Source: an uncultured Roseburia sp. (lineage in GTDB: Bacteria; Bacillota; Clostridia; Lachnospirales; Lachnospiraceae). From it: a stretch of 64,000 bases of DNA. Each line of letters starts with the position of its first letter. Positions within the stretch are counted from its first letter, which is position 1. The notes below the pieces were generated by a model. It searched no databases. It was not told the DNA's origin and was given only the letters and a program-made list of their open reading frames with translations. The stretch covers positions 1 through 64,000 of the forward strand of contig CALWHT010000021.1 in assembly GCA_944380515.1 (NCBI GenBank), given 5' to 3'. Both the position numbers and the translations under genes were made by a program. Below are positions 7,485 through 15,648 of this stretch, piece by piece.

Positions 7485-9449
7485 ATGAAGATTACATTAA
7501 AAGACGGCTCAGTAAAGGAGTATAGCGAGGCAAAATCCGTATATGACATCGCAAAGGACATCAGCGAAGGACTTGCACGGGTGGCATGTGCCGGGGAAGT
7601 GGACGGTAAAATCGTAGATTTGCGCACGGAGATTTCCGATGACTGCACGCTCAATATCGTGACGGCAAACGATGCGGACGGCTTAAGGGTCATTCGCCAT
7701 ACGGCGTCCCATATCCTGGCGCAGGCGGTAAAGAATCTGTTCCCCGAAGCGAAAATTACCATCGGGCCGGCGATTGACGACGGTTTTTACTATGACTTTG
7801 ACACAGAGCCGTTTTCCAGGGAGGATTTGGATAAGCTGGAAGCCGAAATGAAAAAAATCATCAAGCAGGGGCATGAGATTACAAGATTTACCCTGCCGAG
7901 GGAGGAAGCCATCCGGTTTATGCAGGAAAAGGGTGAGCCGTACAAGGTAGAGCTGATTGAAGAACTGCCGGAGGGCTCGGAGATTTCCTTTTATGACCAG
8001 GGAGGCTTTGTAGACCTGTGCGCAGGCCCGCATCTGATGACGACAAAGGGGGTAAAGGCGTTTAAACTGACTTCTTCCTCGATGGCATATTGGAGAGGCG
8101 ATTCCGACAAGGCGCGCCTGCAGAGGATTTACGGAACGGCTTACAATAAAAAAGAGGACCTTGCCGCGCACCTGGAGCGCATGGAGGATGCAAAACGCCG
8201 TGACCACAATAAGCTCGGACGGGAAATGGAGCTGTTTACCACGGTGGATGTTGTGGGCCAGGGGCTTCCGCTCTTTACGCCGAAGGGAACCAAAATGATC
8301 ATGAAGCTTCAGCGCTGGATTGAGGATCTGGAGGACAACGAGTGGGGTTATGTGCGCACGAGGACGCCGCTGATGGCAAAGAGTGATTTGTATAAAATTT
8401 CCGGTCACTGGGATCACTATAAGGAAGGCATGTTTGTGCTGGGGGACGAGGAAAAAGATAAGGAAGTATTTGCACTCCGTCCGATGACCTGCCCGTTCCA
8501 GTATTATGTATACAAGAATACCCAGAAATCCTACCGGGATCTGCCTTACCGCATGGGCGAAACCTCGACGCTGTTCCGTGCGGAGGACTCCGGAGAGATG
8601 CACGGCCTGACCCGTGTGCGCCAGTTTACGATTTCCGAGGGACATCTTGTCATCCGCCCGGACCAGGCGGTGGAGGAACTGCGCGGGTGTCTGGACCTTG
8701 CGCATTACGTGCTGTCGACGCTGGGACTTGCGGAGGATGTTACCTTCCGTTTGTCGAAATGGGACCCGGATAACCGGGAGAAATACCTCGGGGATGAGGA
8801 ATACTGGAACACGACACAGGATGCGCTGCGCGACGTGTTAAAGGCAAAAAATCTTCCGTTTGTGGAAGCGGACGGAGAGGCGGCATTCTACGGACCGAAG
8901 ATTGATATTCAGGCAAAGAATGTCTACGGAAAAGAAGACACCATGATTACGATTCAGCTCGATTGTGCCATCGCCGAAAATTTTGATATGTATTACATTG
9001 ACCAGAACGGCGAAAAAGTCCGCCCGTACATTATCCACAGAACCTCGCTGGGCTGCTACGAGAGGACGCTTGCATGGCTGATTGAAAAATACGCGGGCAA
9101 GTTCCCGACCTGGCTCTGCCCGGAGCAGGTCCGCGTGCTTCCGATTTCCGATAAGTATGAGAGCTATGCGGAGGAAGTTTTAAAGGAATTAAAGAAAAAC
9201 GGCATCGACGCAACGGTTGATAACCGTTCCGAGAAAATCGGTTTTAAAATCCGTGAGGCAAGACTCGATAAGCTTCCCTATATGCTGGTAGTCGGAGGAC
9301 AGGAGGAAGCGGACGGCACGGTGTCCGTGAGAAGCCGTTTCGCCGGAGACGAAGGTGTAAAACCGCTTTCTGAGTTTATCGACGCAATCTGCCGCGAGAT
9401 CCGCACGAAGGAAATCCGCAGGGAGCTTCCGCAGACGGAGCAGGCGTAA
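7485..9449 (+). CDS. thrS: Threonyl-tRNA synthetase
   Basis: A 654-aa cytoplasmic class II synthetase that charges tRNA-Thr. The domain order is normal: an N-terminal TGS domain (about 1-60), the editing-side domain with HTASHILAQAVKNLF (about 70-210), the catalytic core (about 260-540) and the anticodon-binding domain (about 545-645). Motif 2 reads RAEDSGEMHGLTRVRQFT and the zinc ligand Cys sits in MTCPFQYY. Some motif positions differ from the Escherichia coli enzyme but match a variant seen in Clostridia. Expression is controlled by the T-box leader at 6838-7123. Confidence 0.95.
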   Translation: MKITLKDGSVKEYSEAKSVYDIAKDISEGLARVACAGEVDGKIVDLRTEISDDCTLNIVTANDADGLRVIRHTASHILAQAVKNLFPEAKITIGPAIDDGFYYDFDTEPFSREDLDKLEAEMKKIIKQGHEITRFTLPREEAIRFMQEKGEPYKVELIEELPEGSEISFYDQGGFVDLCAGPHLMTTKGVKAFKLTSSSMAYWRGDSDKARLQRIYGTAYNKKEDLAAHLERMEDAKRRDHNKLGREMELFTTVDVVGQGLPLFTPKGTKMIMKLQRWIEDLEDNEWGYVRTRTPLMAKSDLYKISGHWDHYKEGMFVLGDEEKDKEVFALRPMTCPFQYYVYKNTQKSYRDLPYRMGETSTLFRAEDSGEMHGLTRVRQFTISEGHLVIRPDQAVEELRGCLDLAHYVLSTLGLAEDVTFRLSKWDPDNREKYLGDEEYWNTTQDALRDVLKAKNLPFVEADGEAAFYGPKIDIQAKNVYGKEDTMITIQLDCAIAENFDMYYIDQNGEKVRPYIIHRTSLGCYERTLAWLIEKYAGKFPTWLCPEQVRVLPISDKYESYAEEVLKELKKNGIDATVDNRSEKIGFKIREARLDKLPYMLVVGGQEEADGTVSVRSRFAGDEGVKPLSEFIDAICREIRTKEIRRELPQTEQA

Positions 9450-9471
9450 TATATTATTTCCCTGATTTTTT

Positions 9472-9492
9472 GGAAAAAATTGCTTTTTTTCC
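9472..9492 (+). terminator. Weak A/T-rich hairpin after thrS
   Basis: GGAAAAA and TTTTTCC flank a short loop 23 bases after the thrS stop. The stem is A/T-rich and there is no separate U tract, so termination efficiency is uncertain. Confidence 0.35.
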
Positions 9493-9561
9493 TTCACTTT
9501 CCACTGCCGTCAGTCAGACAGGCGGCATAAAAGCAAAAAATTAAGAGACACTAACATTGTA

Positions 9562-9605
9562 CGGCTGCAAAGCAAGATATGCTTTAACAGGTTGCTTTAC
9601 AGCCG
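9562..9605 (+). promoter_or_regulatory. 14-bp imperfect inverted repeat in the leader of the DUF1540 gene
   Basis: CGGCTGCAAAGCAA pairs with TTGCTTTACAGCCG with one mismatch, across a 16-base loop. It begins within or just after a weak promoter-like pair (TTGTAC 9557-9562, TATGCT 9578-9583, spacer only 15) and ends 33 bases before the start codon. It may be a protein-binding site or a leader hairpin; no U tract follows. Confidence 0.45.
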
Positions 9606-9638
9606 CCGGAATAACAGAAGTGAAAGGAGAAGGGCAGA

Positions 9639-9953
9639 ATGACAATTTTGGATTGTACGGTCACAGGATGCGTATACAATGCGGACAGATGCTGCTGCAA
9701 GGGAGACATTAAGGTTGAAGGGCACAGCGCCAAAACGATGGGAGAAACCTGCTGCGGAAGCTTCCGCGAGCGCGGGGAAAAGAGCGGAAAAAATACCGTC
9801 GGTAAGATTTCCAGGGAAATTGAGGTGGCATGTGAAGCATGCAACTGTAAGTTTAACGAAGACGGAAGGTGCAGCGCGAACCATATCGGAATCGCCGGAG
9901 GCGAGGCGTGTACCTGTGCCGAAACAGAGTGTGCAAGCTTTTGCTGCGGCTAA
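9639..9953 (+). CDS. DUF1540 cysteine-rich protein
   Basis: A 104-aa protein made of two short DUF1540 modules, each a cluster of cysteines. The first has CTVTGC and RCCCKG; the second has CEACNC, GRC and CTCAETECASFCCG. The spacing suggests metal binding, probably zinc. DUF1540 proteins are common in spore-forming Firmicutes, but no activity is established. AAAGGAG lies upstream of the ATG and a strong terminator follows, so it is transcribed alone. Confidence 0.85.
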   Translation: MTILDCTVTGCVYNADRCCCKGDIKVEGHSAKTMGETCCGSFRERGEKSGKNTVGKISREIEVACEACNCKFNEDGRCSANHIGIAGGEACTCAETECASFCCG

Positions 9954-9996
9954 AGCAGTGTAAGCGCACAAAGAGATATACCTGCCCGCGGGCAGG

Positions 9997-10033
9997 GATT
10001 CTGCCGGATAGTGACTATCCGGCAGAATCTTTT
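9997..10033 (+). terminator. Terminator of the DUF1540 gene
   Basis: GATTCTGCCGGATAG pairs perfectly with CTATCCGGCAGAATC across a 3-base loop, followed by TTTT. Confidence 0.8.
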
Positions 10034-10066
10034 ATCGGGAAACGGCGTTGTTTATAAAATTTTTAC

Positions 10067-10095
10067 TTGTATTTCGGAAAGGGCGGACGTATAAT
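10067..10095 (+). promoter_or_regulatory. Sigma-A promoter of the phospholipase C-like gene
   Basis: TTGTAT (10067-10072), 17 bases, TATAAT (10090-10095). Confidence 0.6.
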
Positions 10096-10150
10096 GCGGT
10101 TAGGAAAAAGGTCATAAGCTTTGCGGGCATCCCGCGGAAATGGAGGAAAA

Positions 10151-10735
10151 ATGCGCAAGAAATCTCATATTTCTCTTGCAAAGTATATTGTGGAAAGTCT
10201 CGGAGACGAGGAATTAAAAAAGCATAAGTATTCGTTTTATCTCGGCAGCATCCTGCCGGATATCAAGCCTTCTTTTATTTACAGGCGACATGAGATCACC
10301 GAAACCTTTCCTTCTATTAAAAAGCATATCGAACGGCTTTCGGAGGGCCAGAAAGTCATCGAGAAAAAAGGCAGGAAGTATTATATGGATTTAGGGCAAG
10401 TCAGCCACTATCTTGCGGATTATTTCACATTTCCCCACAATAAAATTTATCCGGGCGGGTTAAAGGACCATTGCTCCTATGAGGAGAAGCTCAAAAAAGA
10501 CCTTAGGACTTATATCAAAAACCAGACGGAACCTCACCACAAGGAGACGGGACATTTTCTGAATGCGGGTGCTTTGTGTGAATATATTCAAAAAGCGCAT
10601 GACGATTATATCGGAAGAAAGCATAATGTTGAGGATGATATCCGTCATATTGTTGAAGTGAACCACAGAGCAATTCAGGGTATGATGAATGTTTTGGCGG
10701 AAAAAAGAGCTGAGAGGTATCTGAAACACTCATAA
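10151..10735 (+). CDS. Zinc-dependent phospholipase C-family protein
   Basis: A 194-aa protein of the zinc-dependent phospholipase C / S1-P1 nuclease-like fold group. Visible markers are SHISLAKYIV near the N terminus, YLGSILPDI and the histidine/aspartate motif GQVSHYLADYFTFPHN, which would supply metal ligands. No signal peptide is visible, so this form may act in the cytoplasm. The substrate is unknown. The ATG at 10151 follows GGAGG by 4 bases and is preferred over the upstream GTG. The gene has its own promoter. Confidence 0.75.
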   Translation: MRKKSHISLAKYIVESLGDEELKKHKYSFYLGSILPDIKPSFIYRRHEITETFPSIKKHIERLSEGQKVIEKKGRKYYMDLGQVSHYLADYFTFPHNKIYPGGLKDHCSYEEKLKKDLRTYIKNQTEPHHKETGHFLNAGALCEYIQKAHDDYIGRKHNVEDDIRHIVEVNHRAIQGMMNVLAEKRAERYLKHS

Positions 10736-10756
10736 AATCGGTGATTTCGGCAGACA

Positions 10757-10765
10757 TTGTCGAAA
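10757..10765 (+). promoter_or_regulatory. Candidate Spo0A box upstream of the Spo0E-like gene
   Basis: TTGTCGAAA matches the Spo0A-binding consensus TTGTCGAA exactly. It lies 159 bases upstream of a Spo0E-like gene, in the gap 10736-10923. No clear -35/-10 pair is visible there. Confidence 0.5.
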
Positions 10766-10923
10766 AATGGGGAGATGTGACATGCTGTTTTGTTTGATTT
10801 TTGTACGATAAGGGAGTAATATGTAGATATGGAGTAAGGGTCATGCAAAAACTGTTTCGAGGGTGGGAAAAGGAACATTACGAGAAACGGCATAGGAATC
10901 TGCTAACTAAGGAGAGGATTCAT

Positions 10924-11088
10924 ATGGAGAATTTAAAGCTTTTACAGGAAAAAATTGAGTCCGCCAGGACGGAACTGGGGGAAGCGCTTTTACAGCGTGA
11001 CGAATTTGAGAGCTACTACAGGAAAAGCACGGAACTGGACAGGCTCATCGAGGAATACTTGGAGACAAAGCAGCAGATGGTCAGATAA
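10924..11088 (+). CDS. Spo0E-like aspartyl-phosphate phosphatase
   Basis: A 54-aa two-helix protein with the Spo0E signature STELDRLIEEY (Ser-x-x-x-Asp-x-Leu-Ile). Members dephosphorylate Spo0A-P and so delay entry into sporulation. The ATG at 10924 has AAGGAGAGGA upstream; a longer frame from 10801 has no ribosome binding site and adds no Spo0E sequence. A terminator follows at 11129. A perfect Spo0A box upstream suggests feedback control. Confidence 0.8.
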   Translation: MENLKLLQEKIESARTELGEALLQRDEFESYYRKSTELDRLIEEYLETKQQMVR

Positions 11089-11128
11089 CGGCATTTGCTG
11101 AAAGGGACAATTTCATACAAGAATAAAT

Positions 11129-11168
11129 AAGACAGACCGGTCTTTTGACAGGTTTGTCTTATTTTTTT
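11129..11168 (+). terminator. Terminator of the Spo0E-like gene
   Basis: AAGACAGACC pairs with GGTTTGTCTT (one G-U), followed by ATTTTTTT. Confidence 0.8.
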
Positions 11169-11194
11169 GCGGAAAAGAAAGGTTCTTGTTTTTG

Positions 11195-11223
11195 TTGACT
11201 TGTCCGTCAAAATGGGGTAAGAT
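11195..11223 (+). promoter_or_regulatory. Promoter of the dcw cluster
   Basis: TTGACT (11195-11200), 17 bases, TAAGAT (11218-11223). Transcription would start near 11230, immediately before the MraZ operator. Confidence 0.7.
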
Positions 11224-11233
11224 GTAATTAAAT

Positions 11234-11268
11234 GTGGAGGAAAGTGGTGGATAATGGTTCATAGTGGT
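11234..11268 (+). promoter_or_regulatory. MraZ operator: four 5-bp repeats at 10-bp period
   Basis: GTGGA (11234), GTGGT (11244), ATGGT (11254) and GTGGT (11264) recur exactly every 10 bp. Short G-rich direct repeats separated by 5 bp are the known target of MraZ, which regulates its own operon. The site overlaps the first transcribed bases. Confidence 0.75.
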
Positions 11269-11369
11269 GACTAAGTGCCGGATTAGTGGAAGGCCGGATA
11301 CGAGAAACATTGTCTCAGAGAGCACGGTTTCATGGAGCGGTATTCCGCGAAAAGGCAGGTGTTTGTGTA

Positions 11370-11804
11370 ATGTTCATGGGAGAATACAACCATACAGTGG
11401 ACCCGAAGGGAAGGCTGATTGTCCCGGCAAAGTTCAGAGAACAGTTGGGCGGCGAATTTGTCGTGACCAAGGGGCTGGACGGCTGTCTGTTTGTCTATCC
11501 TATGGAGGAGTGGCACAATATCGAGGAAAAGTTCCGGAACATTTCCATGACTTCCAAAGATGCAAGAAAGTTTTCGCGTTTTTTCTTTGCAGGTGCGGCG
11601 GCTGTGGAGCTGGACAAGCAGGGAAGGATACTGCTCCCTCCGGTGCTCAGAGAGTACGCCGATTTGCGGAAGGACGTGGTGCTGGTCGGTGTTTTAAGCC
11701 GGGTGGAAATCTGGGATAAAGAGCGCTGGCTGGAAAATACCTATGAGGAAGACGAGATGGACGACATTGCAGAGCATATGGCAGAGCTCGGATTCAGTAT
11801 TTAG
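11370..11804 (+). CDS. mraZ: Transcriptional regulator MraZ
   Basis: A 144-aa DNA-binding protein with two SpoVT-AbrB-like halves: [20 protein letters not shown] at the N terminus and [18 protein letters not shown] at about residues 75-92. It normally forms a ring and represses the division cluster it heads. The ATG at 11370 is chosen from family conservation (MFMGEYNH); the longer frame upstream would read through the operator. It has its own operator at 11234-11268. Confidence 0.95.
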   Translation: MFMGEYNHTVDPKGRLIVPAKFREQLGGEFVVTKGLDGCLFVYPMEEWHNIEEKFRNISMTSKDARKFSRFFFAGAAAVELDKQGRILLPPVLREYADLRKDVVLVGVLSRVEIWDKERWLENTYEEDEMDDIAEHMAELGFSI

Positions 11805-11822
11805 AAATGAGAGGGTGAAAAC

Positions 11823-12791
11823 GTGGAGTTCAATCATTACTCCGTGCTGTTGCGGGAGACAATTGAAAATTTAAACGTCAGACCGGACGGCATCTATGTG
11901 GACGGAACCCTTGGAGGAGGCGGACACGCCTGTGAGGTCTTAAAGCGTCTCGGAAACGGCGGACGGCTGATTGGAATTGATCAGGATGCCGATGCCATCA
12001 GAGCGGCGGGAGAACGGCTGGCGGAGTTTGGAGACAAGGCCACGCTGATCCGCAGCAATTACGCGGATATGAAGGAGTGTCTTTCGGACATTGGCATACA
12101 GAAGGTGGACGGTATCGTCCTGGATTTGGGTGTTTCCTCATTTCAGCTTGATACGCCGGAGCGCGGCTTTACCTACCGGAATCCGGATGCTCCGCTTGAT
12201 ATGCGGATGGATGACCGGCAGACACAGACGGCGAAGGACATTATAAACGGCTACAGTGAAATGGAATTGTACCGGATCATACGTGATTACGGGGAAGACC
12301 GGTTCGCAAAAAATATCGCAAAGCACATAGTGAGAGCGAGGGAGGAGAAGGAAATTTCCACGGCGGGAGAGCTTACGGAAATTATTCAGGCTTCGATACC
12401 GAGAAAGGTACAGGCGACCGGCGGACATCCGGCGAAGCGGACCTTTCAGGCAATCCGCATTGAGTTAAACCATGAACTTGAAGTACTGAAAGATAATTTG
12501 GATACGATGATAGAACTGCTTGCTCCCGGCGGACGGATTTGTGTGATCACCTTCCATTCGCTGGAGGACAGAATCGTAAAGGCAAACTTTAAGCGGAATG
12601 AAAATCCATGCACCTGCCCGAGTGATTTTCCGGTATGTGTGTGCGGAAAGGTATCTAAGGGAAAAGTGATCACGAAAAAGCCGATTCTGCCGTCCGGGGA
12701 GGAACTGGCGGAAAATACGAGGTCAAAGAGTGCGAAGCTCAGAGTCTTTGAAAAAGCTCTTAAGGGTTCGGGAGAAAACGGTGCCGTATGA
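11823..12791 (+). CDS. rsmH: 16S rRNA (cytosine1402-N4)-methyltransferase
   Basis: A 322-aa SAM-dependent enzyme methylating N4 of C1402 in 16S rRNA. The SAM-binding loop reads [10 protein letters not shown] (about residues 24-40) and the C-terminal part has the family [11 protein letters not shown] motif. It starts with GTG, 18 bases after mraZ, in the order mraZ-rsmH-ftsL usual for Firmicutes. Confidence 0.95.
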   Translation: MEFNHYSVLLRETIENLNVRPDGIYVDGTLGGGGHACEVLKRLGNGGRLIGIDQDADAIRAAGERLAEFGDKATLIRSNYADMKECLSDIGIQKVDGIVLDLGVSSFQLDTPERGFTYRNPDAPLDMRMDDRQTQTAKDIINGYSEMELYRIIRDYGEDRFAKNIAKHIVRAREEKEISTAGELTEIIQASIPRKVQATGGHPAKRTFQAIRIELNHELEVLKDNLDTMIELLAPGGRICVITFHSLEDRIVKANFKRNENPCTCPSDFPVCVCGKVSKGKVITKKPILPSGEELAENTRSKSAKLRVFEKALKGSGENGAV

Positions 12792-12831
12792 CGGCGCGGT
12801 GAACAGGTATTTAAAGTGAGGAGTGGCAGAG

Positions 12832-13335
12832 ATGAGAAATCAGACAGAGAGAAGAATACCGGAAAGAAATTATTATGTGGACGGCAATACGGTCCGCAGA
12901 ATGGAAGCAGCACCGGATTACCGAAGAATCAGAAAAGAAAAAATCGAGCGGGAAAAAGAGGAGGAGCTTCGCAGAAGAAAACGTCAGGCAAGGCGCAATC
13001 AGGAGCGTGCGCTTCGAATGAGCAGAAGCTACGTGGCGTTTCTTACCGTGGCCGTGTTAGTGTTCGGGGTTTTTGCCGGAACCTATATCAAATTGCAGTC
13101 CGACGTGACGGCGAGAATGAAAGAAATTTCCAGTCTCGAAAGCCAGATTTCGGATTTGAAAGCGGATAATGATGAGGCGTACAAACGCATCAGCACCTCC
13201 GTAGATTTGGAGAGCGTCAGGGAGCAGGCGATGAACGGGCTGGGAATGTCTTATGTCAAGGAGTCCCAGATTATGTATTATTCGGTCGGCGATGACGATT
13301 ATATGAACCAGTATAGCGAGATTCCGGAGGAATAG
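12832..13335 (+). CDS. ftsL: FtsL-like division protein
   Basis: A 167-aa bitopic protein: a long, highly charged cytoplasmic N terminus (about 1-65), one membrane helix (about 68-88), then an extracellular coiled coil (MKEISSLESQISDLKADND) and a short tail. Position between rsmH and a class B PBP and this topology identify FtsL, a partner of FtsQ/DivIB and DivIC. The basic N-terminal extension is longer than in Bacillus FtsL. The ATG at 12832 has GAGGAG at good distance; a GTG at 12823 is the alternative. Confidence 0.8.
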   Translation: MRNQTERRIPERNYYVDGNTVRRMEAAPDYRRIRKEKIEREKEEELRRRKRQARRNQERALRMSRSYVAFLTVAVLVFGVFAGTYIKLQSDVTARMKEISSLESQISDLKADNDEAYKRISTSVDLESVREQAMNGLGMSYVKESQIMYYSVGDDDYMNQYSEIPEE

Positions 13336-13352
13336 GAAGTACAGGGGTTACG

Positions 13353-15545
13353 ATGGCAGCAAAAAGAAAAAGAAAACCGTGGTTAAAATTTCCGAAGCGC
13401 ATGCAGAAAAAACTGATTGTCATGTTTTGCGGCATTGCGCTTCTGTTAATAGGGCTGATTGGAAGGCTGATGTACATTGAGCATACCAGCGGGGAAAAGT
13501 ATGAAAAAATCGTGCTGTCCCAGCAGGGATATGACAGTCAGACCATACCATATCAGCGCGGAGATATTGTAGACAGCCAGGGAACCGTACTTGCCACCAG
13601 TATTGCGGTATATAACGTCATTTTGGACTGTTCCGTGCTGACAAGCGACGAGGATTATATAAGTCCTACCATTGAGGCGCTGACAAGCTGCTTTTCCGAA
13701 CTGACAAGCGACGAGCTTTACGGTTATGTCAGGGACGAGCCGGACAGCCGTTACATTGTGCTCAAGAAAAAGGCATCTTATGAAGAAATCCAGCCCTTTG
13801 TCGAAATGCAGGAGGCGGTAGACGAGAAAGGCTCTAAAGTCAATCCGAATATCAAGGGCGTATGGTTTGAAAAGGAATTTGAGAGGCAATATCCCTACAA
13901 TTCGCTTGCCAGCTCGGTCATCGGTTTTACGGCTTCCGGCAATCTTGGCTTAAACGGGCTGGAGCAGTATTACAACGATACGTTAAACGGTGTTGACGGC
14001 AGAGAATACGGATATCTCAACAGTGACAATAATTTTGAAAAAACCATCAAGGAGGCCAAAAACGGCAATACGGTCGTAACCACGATTGACGCCAATATTC
14101 AGACCGTCGTGGAAAAGAAAATCGCGGAATTTAACGAGGCTTACGCCGGAAATTACCGTGAGGATGACGCGGGGGCGAGCCACATCGACGTCCTGATCAT
14201 GAATCCGAATAACGGCGATGTGCTTGCCATGGCAAACTATCCCAATTATGATCTGAGCAACCCGAGAGATTTGTCGGCCTACTACTCCGAGGAAGAGCTT
14301 GCACAGATGGACGAGGAAGAACAGCTTGACGCGCTCAACCAGCTCTGGCAGAATTTTTGCGTGACCTATACCTATGAGCCGGGCTCCACGGCAAAGCCGT
14401 TTACGGTGGCGGCGGGGCTTGAAACCGGCAAGGTATCCACGTCGGACACCTACTACTGCGACGGTGTGGAGCATGTGGGAGGACATGATATCCACTGTGT
14501 CAACCGGAGCGGTCACGGAATGGAGACGCTGGAGCAGACGCTGATGAATTCCTGCAACGACGCGATGATGCAGATCTCCTACAAGCTGGGCACGGACATC
14601 TTTACCCGGTATCAGCAGATTTTCGGATTCGGGCAGAAGACGAACATTGATTTGCCCGGTGAGGCGCGTACGGATTCCCTGATTTATACGGCGGAGGATA
14701 TGGGGCCGGTCGATTTGGCGACCAATGTTTTCGGTCAGAACTTTAATACGACCATGATACAGCTTGCGACGGCGTATTGTTCCATCGTAAACGGGGGGTA
14801 TCTCTATCAGCCCCATGTGGTGAAGCGCATTACCGATGAAAACGGCAATACGATTGAGGAAATATCGCCCACGCTCCTGCGGGAAACAGTTTCCAAATCT
14901 ACCAGTGATATTTTAAAGCAATATATGTATTCCACCGTCACCAGCGGAACCGGGGCGACGGCCAAGGTAGACGGCTATTCGATGGGCGGAAAAACCGGTA
15001 CGGCGCAAAAGGCGGGACGTGACGGCGTCAATTATCTGGTGTCCTTTATCGGCTTTGCACCGGTGGAGGATCCGCAGCTTGTTATTTACTGCGTTGTGGA
15101 TGAGCCGAATGTGGAGGAGCAGTATCACAGTACCTTTGCACAGAATATCGTTCGTGAGATTCTTGAAGAGGTGCTTCCCTATATGAATATTTACCGCGAC
15201 GAGGAGACGACGGGACTTCATGCCGGCTGGGGCATTACGGGAGAGGATGAAGGAGACGTCGGTTCCGTGGCGGCAACGGATGTTGCCAACCAGCCGGTTG
15301 AGGAAAGCCTTGACGTGCCGGATACCACGGACGGACTGCCCGAGAGCACCGGAGAGGATGTGTCGGGGATAGACCCCGACGCCGAGGATGCGGTGCAGAT
15401 TACGGATGACGGAAGCGGCCAGACAGACGGTCAGACAGACGATGGAGCCGGTCAGGCAGATGACGGAAGCGGTCAGACGGACGGTCAGACAGATGACGGA
15501 AGCGGTCAGACGGATGGCCAGACAGATGACGGAGCCGGGCAATAG
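13353..15545 (+). CDS. Class B penicillin-binding protein (FtsI/PBP2B type) with repetitive C-tail
   Basis: A 730-aa septal peptidoglycan transpeptidase. It has one N-terminal membrane helix (about 20-42), a dimerisation domain (about 55-230) and a transpeptidase domain with all three motifs intact: S345-T-A-K348, SCN in NSCNDAMM and K547-T-G. There are no PASTA domains. After about residue 625 it carries an acidic, low-complexity tail ending in repeats of DGSGQTDGQTD encoded by 33-bp units (15409-15543). It is the first of two adjacent class B PBP genes and is probably the division-specific one. Confidence 0.88.
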   Translation: MAAKRKRKPWLKFPKRMQKKLIVMFCGIALLLIGLIGRLMYIEHTSGEKYEKIVLSQQGYDSQTIPYQRGDIVDSQGTVLATSIAVYNVILDCSVLTSDEDYISPTIEALTSCFSELTSDELYGYVRDEPDSRYIVLKKKASYEEIQPFVEMQEAVDEKGSKVNPNIKGVWFEKEFERQYPYNSLASSVIGFTASGNLGLNGLEQYYNDTLNGVDGREYGYLNSDNNFEKTIKEAKNGNTVVTTIDANIQTVVEKKIAEFNEAYAGNYREDDAGASHIDVLIMNPNNGDVLAMANYPNYDLSNPRDLSAYYSEEELAQMDEEEQLDALNQLWQNFCVTYTYEPGSTAKPFTVAAGLETGKVSTSDTYYCDGVEHVGGHDIHCVNRSGHGMETLEQTLMNSCNDAMMQISYKLGTDIFTRYQQIFGFGQKTNIDLPGEARTDSLIYTAEDMGPVDLATNVFGQNFNTTMIQLATAYCSIVNGGYLYQPHVVKRITDENGNTIEEISPTLLRETVSKSTSDILKQYMYSTVTSGTGATAKVDGYSMGGKTGTAQKAGRDGVNYLVSFIGFAPVEDPQLVIYCVVDEPNVEEQYHSTFAQNIVREILEEVLPYMNIYRDEETTGLHAGWGITGEDEGDVGSVAATDVANQPVEESLDVPDTTDGLPESTGEDVSGIDPDAEDAVQITDDGSGQTDGQTDDGAGQADDGSGQTDGQTDDGSGQTDGQTDDGAGQ
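15409..15543 (+). repeat. 33-bp in-frame repeats at the C terminus of the first PBP
   Basis: Units of 33 bp encode DGSGQTDGQTD, with one truncated 21-bp unit and a terminal partial unit. They form a flexible Gly/Gln/Asp tail outside the membrane. Confidence 0.8.
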
Positions 15546-15595
15546 GAGTTCGGATTTCGTCACCCCAGGAAAGAAAATGAGAATAAGGAACATAA

Positions 15596-15645
15596 CCTCA
15601 CAAAAGTCGGAATAAAATGCTATGAAAACTTTTGTGGGGTTTTTG
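15596..15645 (+). terminator. Terminator-like hairpin overlapping the start of the second PBP gene
   Basis: CCTCACAAAAG pairs with CTTTTGTGGGG (one G-U) around a 24-base loop, followed by TTTTTGT. The right arm lies inside the coding frame if translation starts at ATG 15622, but upstream of it if the start is ATG 15649. It could reduce readthrough from the first PBP gene into the second. Confidence 0.55.
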
Positions 15646-15648
15646 TAT

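Noticed and set aside
11264-11719. 151-aa frame overlapping mraZ
   Set aside because: It is a different frame of the same DNA. The MraZ frame has clear family motifs and this one has none.
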